The notes: a model not told the origin generated them from the letters alone. A stretch of 16,745 nucleotides of DNA from CAZIAK01 sp964537035 (GCA_964537035.1 CAZIAK010000072.1:1-16745), one strand, 5' to 3'; counted from the first letter of the stretch, positions 1-7,391 are shown. Program-made: numbers and translations.

Positions 1-51
1 GTCCACGAAGGCGCAAACGCGTTCGCAGCAGGAGTCCGTGAATAGGTCGGA

Positions 52-573
52 CTAGGGCGAGACCCCGTAGCAGAGGTGGTCGCCGTACCTGCGCAGCAGC
101 CCCGTGTTCAGGTCGCCGTCGTCGGTTCGGTTGTCTAGCAGCTGCCAGAGACCGATGTCGGGGCTGTTCGCGTGCACGGCGATGTTGGGCTGCAGGTCGG
201 CCGGGCCCCAGTCGGGATTCCAGTCCCAGTGGTCTCCCAGCACGGGCGGCCGCTCGAACATCTGTTGCGAGATGAAGCCGTCCAGGTCAGCGGGCCAGAC
301 ACCCTCGTTCTCGTCGTTTGGCCAGGCCTCGTTCAGAGCGTAGTAGCTGCGCAAGGCCGTCTGGAAGACGCCGAACTCTGTGTGGGCCGCCGAGAGCTTG
401 GCGTCGCTGCGGACGTCGCCAAAGCTGGGGATGACCACTGCGGCCAGGATGCCCAGGATCACCACGACGATCAGCAACTCGACCAGCGTGAAGCCGCCCG
501 TCGTGCGCTGGGCGCCTGGGGGGCCCGGGCTGGTCGACTGGCAACACGTGGGGAGCGGCTGTGGGGATCTCAT
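52..573 (-). CDS. Type II secretion/type IV pilin-like protein (pseudopilin), 173 aa
   Basis: A prepilin-type N-terminal methylation signal is clear: GG at 26-27, then F28, T, L, V, E32 (the conserved Glu at +5) and an uninterrupted hydrophobic helix to about residue 49. In this family a prepilin peptidase cuts after the Gly and methylates the new N-terminal Phe. The helix then packs the subunit into a pilus or T2SS pseudopilus. The soluble part (50-173) is rich in Trp, Asp and Pro and short, as in GspG/GspH-like minor pseudopilins, but I cannot assign a subtype. The leader of about 27 residues is longer than usual. No GTG, TTG or other ATG lies between 573 and the cleavage site, so the ATG at 573 is the only in-window start. 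No other secretion or pilus genes are nearby, so it looks like one of the scattered orphan pseudopilins common in planctomycete-type genomes. Confidence 0.88.
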   Translation of the reverse strand: MRSPQPLPTCCQSTSPGPPGAQRTTGGFTLVELLIVVVILGILAAVVIPSFGDVRSDAKLSAAHTEFGVFQTALRSYYALNEAWPNDENEGVWPADLDGFISQQMFERPPVLGDHWDWNPDWGPADLQPNIAVHANSPDIGLWQLLDNRTDDGDLNTGLLRRYGDHLCYGVSP

Positions 574-717
574 GGTCTCGCATGCATCGGCGAGGCGGGG
601 GGACGTCTTGAATCAAGGGCGCTCCCGTCGTACCGCCACACATCGAGCTTGCCGACCACGAAGAGCAGCAGCACGGCGCGAACGCGCGCGCTCCCGATGG
701 ACCCGACCCGGTCGCCA

Positions 718-1500
718 TCACTCCGGCGGCGAGGTCAGCTCGTTCCAGCCGAAGCGATCTTCGCCCTCGATCAGGATCGACTTGTGCCCCTGGTAGATCT
801 CGTCACTGCGGATGCGTACCTGGGGCACGGTGACCCGGGTGGCGAGGCCCGTGCGTCGGCCGGTGGTGCGGTTGGGGCGGGCGCAGTGCACGGTGTTGTG
901 GGCGAAGAGGAAGAACTGGCCGGGCTTGACGACCATGTGCACGGCCGAGCTGGGGTCGAGCCGGGAGACGTCGGCCTTGCGGCCCTGAATCACGGTCTTG
1001 CCCATGCGCCGCCTGACGTCGCTCATGCGGTCGTAGCCGAAGGGTGTGTGACGCAACTCCTCGACGTGCGAGCCGGGGATGAGCGAGACGCAGCCGTTGT
1101 CCATGGTGGCCTCGTCGATGGCCAGCCAGGCGGTCACACCGACCTTGGGCTGCATGGGCCAGTAGGGGCCATCGCAGTGCCAGGGAAACTCGGGGTAGTT
1201 GGGCTCTTTGACGAACAGCGAGCTGGCGAAGAGCAGCAGGTCTGGTCCGTAGAGGCTGACCATGCGCTCGCGGATCGCCGGGTGCGTACACAGATCGTAG
1301 ACCAGGCGCGAGTCGAGGTAGCGGTCCTTGCGGACGTCTGGCGAGATCGTCTCCGTGGCCGTGAGCACCTCGTTCTCGACGCGCTCACGGATGACCGCCA
1401 TCTCCTCTGGCGAGCACATGGTGAACGGCCCGACGAAGCCATCCTTGTCGAACTGGCGGACCTGCTCGGCGCTCAGGGAGTACGTCTCGGTATCGTTCAT
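718..1500 (-). CDS. Phytanoyl-CoA dioxygenase (PhyH) family Fe(II)/2-oxoglutarate oxygenase, 260 aa
   Basis: This is a cytosolic non-heme iron oxygenase of the PhyH fold. Such enzymes hydroxylate a small or lipid-like substrate while converting 2-oxoglutarate and O2 to succinate and CO2. The metal site is visible: H108 and D110 in WHCDGPYW form the HxD pair, and H205 in TVHCARPN is the distal His. R215/R216, ten to eleven residues later, sit where the 2-oxoglutarate-binding Arg is expected. The turn IPGSH at 141-145 is also typical. The Asp in HxD argues for a hydroxylase rather than a SyrB2-type halogenase. The length of 260 aa is normal. I chose the ATG at 1500 because the open frame further upstream runs antisense into the SDR gene and has no dioxygenase-like sequence. 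The gene is divergent from the SDR, with 144 bp between the starts. The substrate is unknown. Confidence 0.93.
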   Translation of the reverse strand: MNDTETYSLSAEQVRQFDKDGFVGPFTMCSPEEMAVIRERVENEVLTATETISPDVRKDRYLDSRLVYDLCTHPAIRERMVSLYGPDLLLFASSLFVKEPNYPEFPWHCDGPYWPMQPKVGVTAWLAIDEATMDNGCVSLIPGSHVEELRHTPFGYDRMSDVRRRMGKTVIQGRKADVSRLDPSSAVHMVVKPGQFFLFAHNTVHCARPNRTTGRRTGLATRVTVPQVRIRSDEIYQGHKSILIEGEDRFGWNELTSPPE

Positions 1501-1644
1501 GATGGGCCCGGCTTCGCTTCTGGCAGTCTGCTGCTGTCGATTCACACGTGACCTGAAGGGTAACAGATGCGAGCGATCTCGATTCCGCGGCGGGTAGACT
1601 TGCACGAGTCCTGTGTGCACGAATGAAACAAGCGGAGGTCTGTG
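1501..1644. promoter_or_regulatory. Divergent intergenic region between dioxygenase and SDR
   Basis: These 144 bp must hold promoters for both divergent genes. On the plus strand, TTGCAC (1600-1605) lies 17 bp before ATGAAA (1623-1628), a weak sigma70-like arrangement. TGCAC (1601-1605) and GTGCA (1615-1619) form a short inverted pair, and TGCACGA is directly repeated at 1601 and 1616, so an operator overlapping the promoter is conceivable. None of these motifs is strong enough to name a regulator. Confidence 0.25.
1634..1638 (+). promoter_or_regulatory. Shine-Dalgarno GGAGG deciding the SDR start
   Basis: GGAGG lies 6 nt before the GTG at 1645 but only 3 nt before the tandem GTG at 1642. 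The spacing favours 1645 as the initiation codon. Confidence 0.6.
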
Positions 1645-2550
1645 GTGAGCATTGAAGGCAGCACGGCCATCGTCACGGGAGCGAGCCAGGGGATAGGCAA
1701 GGCCTCCGCGCTGGGTCTCGCCCGTCTGGGCCTGGACGTGGTGCTCGTGAGTCGCGACCCGCAGCGGGCAGAGACGGCCGTGGCCGAACTGCGCGCAGCG
1801 TCGGGCAACCCCCGGGTCGAGTCCTTGCTGGCCGACTTGTCTTCCCAGTCTTCGGTGCGCGAACTGGCCGCACAGCTGCTCGCGCGACCGGGTCGCCTCG
1901 CCGTGCTGCTCAACAACGCGGGAGTGGCCTCTCCCGAGCGCATGGTCACGGCGGACGGCCTCGAGTTTCAGTTCGCGGTCAATCACCTGGCGCCCTTCTT
2001 GCTCACGAACCTGCTGCAGGAGCGCCTCGTGAACGACGGCCCGGGGAGGGTGGTCACCGTGGCCTCGCGGGTGCATGAGCGGGGGACGATCGACTTCGAC
2101 GACCTGCAGGGCGAGCGGGACTACACGGGAGCCCGGGCCTACAACCAGTCGAAGCTGGCCAACGTGCTCTTCACCTACGAGCTGGCCCGCCGCCTGGACG
2201 GCACCGGTGTGACTGCCAACTGTCTACATCCCGGTGTGGTGTCCACGAACCTGAACAACTATCTGGGCAGCGGTCGCGCTCCCTCGACTAGCCAGCCGTC
2301 GTTGGGGATGCGCATGAAGCGAGCGATGGGCCGCAAGCTGGCTGCGCTCAAGGGCCGCAGCTCAGAGGTGTGCACGGCCGACGAGGCTTGCGGCACGAGC
2401 GTGCACCTGGCGACTTCGCCAGACGTCGAGCAGATCTCGGGCGCCTACTTCGTGAACCGTCGCCAAGCTGAGTCGTCAGCCGCAAGCCATGACGAAGGGC
2501 TCGCGGCTCGGCTCTGGCAAGTCAGCGAGCGGCTGACCGGAATCGGCTGA
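1645..2550 (+). CDS. Short-chain dehydrogenase/reductase (classical SDR, retinol-dehydrogenase-like), 301 aa
   Basis: This is an NAD(P)-dependent oxidoreductase of the classical SDR family, interconverting an alcohol and a carbonyl. The Rossmann nucleotide-binding motif TGASQGIG is at 11-18 and NNAG at 90-93. The catalytic set is N113, S141, Y166 and K170 (YNQSK), and HPGVVSTNL at 195-203 follows in the usual place. Overall layout and length resemble the retinol dehydrogenase/WW-domain oxidoreductase-like branch, whose bacterial members mostly have unknown substrates. R37, at the end of the second strand, hints at NADPH preference. Start: GTG codons stand at 1642 and 1645, and GGAGG at 1634-1638 fits 1645 better. 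The gene is divergent from the dioxygenase, so the two could act in one oxidative pathway, but nothing in the sequence proves that. It ends convergently 92 bp from the propeller gene. Confidence 0.93.
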   Translation: MSIEGSTAIVTGASQGIGKASALGLARLGLDVVLVSRDPQRAETAVAELRAASGNPRVESLLADLSSQSSVRELAAQLLARPGRLAVLLNNAGVASPERMVTADGLEFQFAVNHLAPFLLTNLLQERLVNDGPGRVVTVASRVHERGTIDFDDLQGERDYTGARAYNQSKLANVLFTYELARRLDGTGVTANCLHPGVVSTNLNNYLGSGRAPSTSQPSLGMRMKRAMGRKLAALKGRSSEVCTADEACGTSVHLATSPDVEQISGAYFVNRRQAESSAASHDEGLAARLWQVSERLTGIG

Positions 2551-2553
2551 GCA

Positions 2554-2644
2554 ACCCCTGGCCGCCGGGGTGTCGAACTGCTGGCGCGATCGAGGCGCCT
2601 TCGCGGTGCCTTCACGGTGTGCAGCCGTGGCCCGGCAAACGGCT
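2554..2644. terminator. Hairpins between convergent genes (possible bidirectional terminator)
   Basis: Two short hairpins occupy the 92-bp gap between the convergent SDR and propeller genes. The first pairs ACCCC (2554-2558) with GGGGT (2567-2571), and GG/CC pairs inside close a CCG loop. The second pairs AGCCGT (2623-2628) with ACGGCT (2639-2644) and overlaps the propeller gene's stop codon. Neither is followed by a T-run, so classical intrinsic termination is not assured. Position is the main argument. Confidence 0.35.
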
Positions 2645-4154
2645 AGGGCGTGGTGGCCAGCAGCCCGTTCGAGAGGCCGATGCCCTGCGGCGTGGAGGGG
2701 TCTGCCAGCAAGAACTGAAACCAGGCCTGGGTGCCGGAGGGCAGCCCGGGGGGCCAGGTGGTGGGGGCGCTGAAGTTGCCGTCGGCGTCTGCCGCGAAGA
2801 AGAGCTGGCTGGCGAAGGGGAAGGCGTGCAGTGTGCCGCCCAGGGCCATGATCGGGCTCGACGTGAGCGAGATCCAGAGCAAGACAGCGGCGCTGGGGGG
2901 CGCGTTGACCAGGTCGATGCTGGCGGCGCTGTTGGGGGAGAGCGGGCCGCAGCCGGTGAGCGAGGGCAGCCCCGCCTGGCCGGGCGTTCCCCCGCCCAAG
3001 ACAGTCCAGTTGGCGGTCGAGTTCTCGAACCAGAACACCTCGTCGCCCAGCACGGCTCCGGCGATGACCTCAAGGTCGCCGTCCCCGTCGAAGTCGTAGG
3101 TTCGCACGGAGAAGGCGCCGTCGGCTGTGGAGGTCATGACCTGTTCGGGCCCGAAGCTCCCCAGACCGTCGAGGTTCTCGAACCAGGCGACCGTGTCGTC
3201 TTCGATGGAGGCCGCGAGCACGTCCAGGTCGCCATCGTTGTCGAGGTCGCCGGTCCAGACGGTGCGCGCGCCGTCGGCCAGGCTCGTGATGATCTGCCGC
3301 GGACCGAAGGTGGCCAGGCCGTCCGTGTTCTCGTGCCAGCTGACCGTGTCGTCTGTGCCCGAGGCAGAGAGCACGTCCAGGTCACCGTCACCGTCGAGGT
3401 CGGCGGCGTGGGCAGAGCGCACACCATCGGCGGTGGTGATGATGGGCTGGGACGCGCTGAATGTCCCCAGGCCATCGGTGTTCTCGAACCAGGCGACGGT
3501 GTCGTCCAGGCTCGAGGCCACGAGCAAGTCGTTGTCCAGGTCGCCGTCGAGATCTGCGATGGAGATGTTCACCGCTCCGTCTGACGTGGTCGAGAGGATG
3601 GTCGGCGGGCCAAAGCTGCCCAGCCCGTCGGTGTTCTCGTACCAGAACACGGTGTCGATCGTGTCGGACACGGAGGCCACGTCCGGGTCGCCGTCTCCGT
3701 CGAGGTCGCCAGCCTGTGCGGACCAGGCGCCGATGGCCGTCCCGTTGATGATCTGCTGCGGGCCGAAGGTCGCCAGGCCGTCGGTGTTCTCGTACCAGGC
3801 GATCTTGTTGTCGGCGAAGGAGGCCGAGAGCACATCGAGGTCGCCGTCGCCGTCGAAGTCGGCGGTGTCCACCGAGTAGGCGCGGTCGGTGAGGTTGGAG
3901 ATGATCTGCTCGGGGCCGAAGGCGCCCTTGCCGTCGGTGTTCTCGAACCAACGGATCAGGTCGTCGTGCCACGAGGCGGTGAGAATGTCGAGGTCGCCGT
4001 CGGCGTCAAGATCGGCGGCGTGAATCGAGATGGCACCGTCGATGGAGTCGCTGAGCAGGATGGACGGCCCGAACATGTCCTCACCGGCGCTGGTGGCACC
4101 GGCCAGCAGCGAGAGCCCCGCCAGGCCGCTGAGCGTGATCGTGAGAGCGTTCAA
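2643..4154 (-). CDS. Secreted FG-GAP/VCBS seven-repeat beta-propeller protein with planctomycete-type C-terminal domain, 503 aa
   Basis: An apparent Sec signal peptide (hydrophobic 3-22, AxA-like TSAG end) precedes seven repeats. Each repeat carries a calcium-loop motif of the type DxDxDGDxD, starting at residues 48, 99, 150, 201, 252, 303 and 354, an exact 51-residue period. Each unit ends in W(F/Y)ENTDGLGTFGP-like sequence. Seven units suit one closed beta-propeller of the integrin-alpha/VCBS type, a fold that binds calcium and usually mediates binding outside the cell. Residues about 387-503 form a separate C-terminal domain (GGTPG, GGTL at 439-442, WFQ at 478-480, DPSTPQG at 485-491, GLSNGL at 493-498) that I recall from many Planctomycetota secreted proteins. 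I chose TTG at 4154 because it opens directly onto the signal peptide. The frame is open upstream, but that stretch is antisense-like shadow of the GNAT gene. No good Shine-Dalgarno is visible, so the start is uncertain. The ligand is unknown. Confidence 0.88.
   Translation of the reverse strand: MNALTITLSGLAGLSLLAGATSAGEDMFGPSILLSDSIDGAISIHAADLDADGDLDILTASWHDDLIRWFENTDGKGAFGPEQIISNLTDRAYSVDTADFDGDGDLDVLSASFADNKIAWYENTDGLATFGPQQIINGTAIGAWSAQAGDLDGDGDPDVASVSDTIDTVFWYENTDGLGSFGPPTILSTTSDGAVNISIADLDGDLDNDLLVASSLDDTVAWFENTDGLGTFSASQPIITTADGVRSAHAADLDGDGDLDVLSASGTDDTVSWHENTDGLATFGPRQIITSLADGARTVWTGDLDNDGDLDVLAASIEDDTVAWFENLDGLGSFGPEQVMTSTADGAFSVRTYDFDGDGDLEVIAGAVLGDEVFWFENSTANWTVLGGGTPGQAGLPSLTGCGPLSPNSAASIDLVNAPPSAAVLLWISLTSSPIMALGGTLHAFPFASQLFFAADADGNFSAPTTWPPGLPSGTQAWFQFLLADPSTPQGIGLSNGLLATTP
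3015..4049 (-). repeat. Seven tandem 153-bp coding repeats (51-aa FG-GAP/VCBS units)
   Basis: This is the repeat array inside the propeller gene, about residues 36-380. The motif Asp recurs every 51 residues with no insertion or deletion. Unit 4 is the most diverged: its loop reads DLDGDLDND rather than DLDGDGDLD. The final unit stops after WFEN and is shorter than the others. Confidence 0.85.
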
Positions 4155-4212
4155 GGTGTCGAATCCGGGCGAGCTGGGGGGATGGCGCGGCCCGGTGTCC
4201 GAGCGAGTCCAT

Positions 4213-5268
4213 CTAAGGAGGATAGTCCATCTTCCGCTCCTTGGGGGGACGGTGCACCCACACCTCCTCTCCGTCTTCGATGGCGGGGGTTCGGTGCAGC
4301 CCGGCGTGTTGGGCCACACGCTGGCTGGCGCCGTGCTCCGGGTGCACACAGGCGCGGACCTCGGGCACGCCCAGGGTCTGGGTGAGCCAGCGCACCAGGG
4401 CGGCGGCCGCCTCGGTGGCGTAGCCCTGTCCCTGGTTCGAGGTGCCCACGACCCAGGCCACATAGGCGCGGCCTGGGTGGACCGTCGCCTGGGTGAAGCC
4501 CAAGGCACGCCCGTCGTCACGCCGTCGCAGCAGCCAGTTGAGCCAGAGCTGCTTGCCGTCGGGGGATCGGCGAGTCTCGCGCCTGGCATACAGCGCGGCG
4601 AGTGTCTCCACCGAAGCTGGCGGGGCGCCGCCCGTGAACTCGTGCAGGGCCTCGTCATCGAGCACGGGGAACAGCGCCGCAGCGTGGGCGCGCAGCATGG
4701 GTGTCTGCTCAAGGCGGGCCGTGCAGATCTCCTGCGCAGCGGTCCCTGGCAGCTGGGGGAGCGAGGGCAAATCCCCTGCCATGTCAGCCGCTGCGCTCTT
4801 CTTGGGCTGCGTCCAACCTCGCCGCTCTGGATGGAGCGCCAGCCTCGCCGAGGGCCCGTCGTAACCCGCATTGGTGCCGATGGATCGGCTCTCGATGACA
4901 AAGCCTGCGCGCAGATAGAGGGCGATGGCGGGGTGGTTGTTGCCGCAGGCGATGGTCCAGGCGTCGTCGCTGAGGCGGGCGAGGCTGTGCTCGAGCAGGG
5001 CGCGGCCGATGCCCCGCCGGTAGCAGGCGGGGTCGACGTAGAGCCAGGCGAAGTAGGGGTCATCGATGCCAGCGAAGCCCACCACCTCGCCTTCGAGCTC
5101 AGCAACGAACACGTCGCACGAGGCGAGCTCTTCGCTCTCCGGGTCTTCGGCCAGGGGGATGAAGGCACGTGCGTCGAAAGAGCCCCGCAGCTCGTCCGGC
5201 CGGGCGCGATCATGAACCCGGCAGATGGCCGTCCAGTCGTTCGGCGTGGCGTCGCGAATGATGAACAT
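4213..5268 (-). CDS. Tandem GNAT-family N-acetyltransferase (GNAT + RimJ/RimL-like), 351 aa
   Basis: Two acetyl-CoA-binding GNAT domains are joined in one chain. The N-terminal domain (about 1-148) starts MFIIRDATPNDW, a typical GNAT beginning, and carries the pyrophosphate-binding loop RRGIGR at 84-89 followed by ALLEHSL. NHPAIALYLRAGF at 111-123 is the classic late GNAT motif. The second domain (about 180-345) is RimJ/RimL-like (Acetyltransf_3), with loop QGQGYATEA at 279-287. A Pro/Lys/Ala linker separates them. Such enzymes move an acetyl group to an amine on a protein, antibiotic or metabolite; the acceptor here is unknown. I chose the ATG at 5268 because it gives the canonical GNAT N terminus and GGCAGG lies 6 nt upstream. 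The ATG at 5304 would add 12 residues. The gene lies 58 bp upstream of the propeller gene on the same strand, so they may be co-transcribed. Confidence 0.9.
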   Translation of the reverse strand: MFIIRDATPNDWTAICRVHDRARPDELRGSFDARAFIPLAEDPESEELASCDVFVAELEGEVVGFAGIDDPYFAWLYVDPACYRRGIGRALLEHSLARLSDDAWTIACGNNHPAIALYLRAGFVIESRSIGTNAGYDGPSARLALHPERRGWTQPKKSAAADMAGDLPSLPQLPGTAAQEICTARLEQTPMLRAHAAALFPVLDDEALHEFTGGAPPASVETLAALYARRETRRSPDGKQLWLNWLLRRRDDGRALGFTQATVHPGRAYVAWVVGTSNQGQGYATEAAAALVRWLTQTLGVPEVRACVHPEHGASQRVAQHAGLHRTPAIEDGEEVWVHRPPKERKMDYPP

Positions 5269-5304
5269 GCCAGGAAACCTGCCATGATCGAACGCGAGAT
5301 GCAC

Positions 5305-5753
5305 GGTCGGGGCGAGACAGGAGAGCCCGGCGTCCCAGGAGCACGTGGCTCACTCCGGGCTTGCCCGGACTGCTCACCACGATCGGCTGCGGGCACGTCT
5401 GGACCCTCAGGGCCATAGCGCCACGGTTTCGTCACCGAGTTCGATTCAGCGCCGCCGTCCAAGCCAACGTAGCTGGAGCGACGAAGCGCTTGGGGAGGCC
5501 GAGCTTCAGTCGATTCGGGCAGATCCGCATGCCTCTATGTGGTGACTGCTGGGCCGGCGCGTGCTTTCTCTGATGTCATCCCAGTTCGAGAAGAGGTCGT
5601 TCAGGTGTTGTGCAAGATCGGGCGGGTCGAGTTGTCATGGGCGGGTCGGTGTGCGTCCTTCTGTGCGGTGCGCCGGGTCCCTGTCGACGCTGATCAGGTG
5701 AGGCAACACTCTGGTGACACTTGGGCATGAGCGTCGCCACTAGACTGGAACCC
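5305..5753. other. Gene-free divergent intergenic region
   Basis: About 0.45 kb separates the minus-strand GNAT gene from the plus-strand exporter operon. Only short open frames without recognisable sequence or ribosome sites occur, and I call no gene. It should contain promoters in both directions. A perfect hairpin CCGGGC-TT-GCCCGG lies at 5355-5368. TAGACT at 5741-5746, a -10-like hexamer, is the nearest promoter-like element to the first exporter gene. No convincing -35 partner was found. Confidence 0.5.
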
Positions 5754-7391
5754 ATGACTGATCCCTTCATCGCCATGCCGCGCCGCCGTCGACCGTCCTG
5801 GGACGTTGGGGCACGTCTCGGCTTGCTGGCCGGCTTGGCAGTGGGTTGCGCGTCGAGCGGCTGGGTCGGCGAGGCGGACAGCGAGGTGGCCGAGGTGCTG
5901 GCCAAGGCTGACCGCACCGCCCTCGATGAGCGGGCGGAATGGATCCAGCAGCCCCTGCCTCTGTCGCCTGAAGCCGCCGATCAGGGCCAGGGTGAACTCG
6001 CCGACCCCGTGGGGCAGCCGCCTGAGACCGCGCCTGCTCCCCTGCACATCACCCTCGACTCTGCCCTGGCGGCCGCGTTCTCCACCGCTCGGGAGTACAT
6101 CACCGCCGAAGAGAGCCTGTACTTGTCGGGCTTGAGTCTGACGGGCACCCGCTTCGGCTTCGGGCCACAGCTTGATGCCAGCGTCGACACGGGCTGGGCC
6201 GATTCAGAGCTCGGCCCGGGCTCATCGTTCGCTGGCGCAGACTTCAGGGTCAGCCAGTTGTTGCGCAGCGGCGGCACGGTGAGCGCCTCTGCCGACCTGA
6301 GCACTGGCTGGACTGGCGGGCCGGGGGCGTCCCGCAGCTGGACCACGGGCGCCGACTTCAGCTTGACCCAGCCCCTGGCTCGGGGGGCGGGCCAGGCGGT
6401 GGCTTTCGAGTCGCTGACCCAGGCCGAACGGAACATTCTCTACGCCACTCGAGACTTCGAGTTGTTCCGCCAGGATCACGCCATCGCGATCATCGCCCAG
6501 TACTTCGATCTGATCCGGCGCAAGACCCAGCTGGCCAACGACGAGAGCAACTACGAGCAGGCGGTCTTCGATCGAGAGAAGTCCGAGGCCTTGCGCAGCG
6601 TCGACCGGGCCCAGGACGAGGCGGTGTTTCTCGCCCGTCGGCGCGAGGTCGACGCCGAGACCCAGCTGCTCGTGGGGCGTACCGACCTGAAGTTCTCCCT
6701 CGACGCTTTTCGCATTCGCCTGGGGCTGCCCGAAGCCAGCGAGATCACCATCGGTATCGAAGATCCACCCTTCGAGCCCATTCGCCTTGACGCTGACTCG
6801 GCGGTCGAGGTCGCCCTGCACAACCGGCTCGACCTGCTGACCTCCCGAGAGCAGGTCGAGGACAGCCGCCGGCAGCTGGTCATCGCCAAGAACCGCCTGC
6901 TGCCCGACGTCGATCTCTCGTTGGGCTACGGCCTGGGCGACACGAGCCGCGAGCTGGGTCGCCTGGGCCCCACCGACTGGAACACCAACGCGTCCTTGAG
7001 CGTCGAGGTGCCTCTTCAGCGCCTGCCCGAACGCAACGCCTACCGCTCGACCATGATCACCTATGACCGGTCGCTGCGAAGCTTCGAGCTGCTGCTCGAG
7101 AACACGGAACGAGACGTCCGTGCGGCCCTGCGGGAGCTCGATCGACTGGAGAAGCAGATCGAACTGGCGGGCCTGCAGATCACCCAGGATGACCGGGCGG
7201 TGGTGGTCACCCAGATTCGATACGAGGCGGGCGAGGCGGACAACCGCGACCTGCTCGACGCGCGGCAATCGCTGATCAACGCGCGCAATGGCCTGATTCA
7301 GGTGCAGGTCAGTCACTACATCGGCAGGCTCAGGCTGTACCGCGACCTGGGCCTGCTGTTCATCGACAACGACGGAAGCTGGCGCCTATGA
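5754..7391 (+). CDS. TolC-family outer-membrane efflux lipoprotein, 545 aa
   Basis: This is an outer-membrane channel of the TolC/OEP family, trimeric in known members, forming the exit duct of a tripartite exporter. The N terminus has an Arg-rich segment (10-13), a hydrophobic run and lipobox LAVGC with Cys32, so the protein is probably lipidated. The OEP pattern follows: LDSALAAAF near 101-109, long amphipathic helices (about 215-325 and 435-525), two strand-rich segments suited to the barrel (about 135-210 and 385-425), and a second half repeating the logic with SAVEVALHNRLDLL at 349-362. The C terminus (LGLLFIDNDGSW) is family-like. Start: TTG 5721 and ATGs at 5727, 5754 and 5775 are in frame. 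I preferred 5754, with a weak GGA upstream and the lipoprotein signal retained; 5775 would give the most compact signal. Its stop overlaps the adaptor's ATG (ATGA), so translation is probably coupled. Confidence 0.93.
   Translation: MTDPFIAMPRRRRPSWDVGARLGLLAGLAVGCASSGWVGEADSEVAEVLAKADRTALDERAEWIQQPLPLSPEAADQGQGELADPVGQPPETAPAPLHITLDSALAAAFSTAREYITAEESLYLSGLSLTGTRFGFGPQLDASVDTGWADSELGPGSSFAGADFRVSQLLRSGGTVSASADLSTGWTGGPGASRSWTTGADFSLTQPLARGAGQAVAFESLTQAERNILYATRDFELFRQDHAIAIIAQYFDLIRRKTQLANDESNYEQAVFDREKSEALRSVDRAQDEAVFLARRREVDAETQLLVGRTDLKFSLDAFRIRLGLPEASEITIGIEDPPFEPIRLDADSAVEVALHNRLDLLTSREQVEDSRRQLVIAKNRLLPDVDLSLGYGLGDTSRELGRLGPTDWNTNASLSVEVPLQRLPERNAYRSTMITYDRSLRSFELLLENTERDVRAALRELDRLEKQIELAGLQITQDDRAVVVTQIRYEAGEADNRDLLDARQSLINARNGLIQVQVSHYIGRLRLYRDLGLLFIDNDGSWRL

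Noticed and set aside
172..1551. 459-residue plus-strand open frame antisense to the pseudopilin and dioxygenase
   Set aside because: It is a GC-rich shadow: composition is dominated by G, A, V, H and R, no domain is visible, and the opposite strand encodes two clear families with catalytic residues.
3127..3879. Repetitive Ser/Pro/Arg-rich plus-strand frame
   Set aside because: It is the antisense reading of the propeller repeats; its periodicity merely mirrors the real 51-residue units.
3015..4049. CRISPR-like regular repeats
   Set aside because: The 153-bp period is entirely coding, in frame and protein-level conserved; there are no short identical repeats with unique spacers.
4215..4221. 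AAGGAGG-like perfect Shine-Dalgarno on the plus strand
   Set aside because: It is the complement of the Pro-Pro-stop end of the GNAT gene, and no credible plus-strand gene starts after it.
4030..5418. 462-residue plus-strand open frame antisense to the GNAT gene
   Set aside because: Low-information sequence opposite a gene with two intact GNAT motifs. High GC makes long spurious frames common here.
4155..5462. N-terminal extension of the propeller frame to 939 residues
   Set aside because: The extra sequence is a shadow of the GNAT gene rich in Ser, Pro and Arg. The signal peptide right after the TTG at 4154 marks the real start.
5539..5730. 63-residue plus-strand open frame in the gap before the exporter operon
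   Set aside because: No recognisable sequence, no ribosome site and mixed codon use; it runs into the start region of the TolC-like gene.
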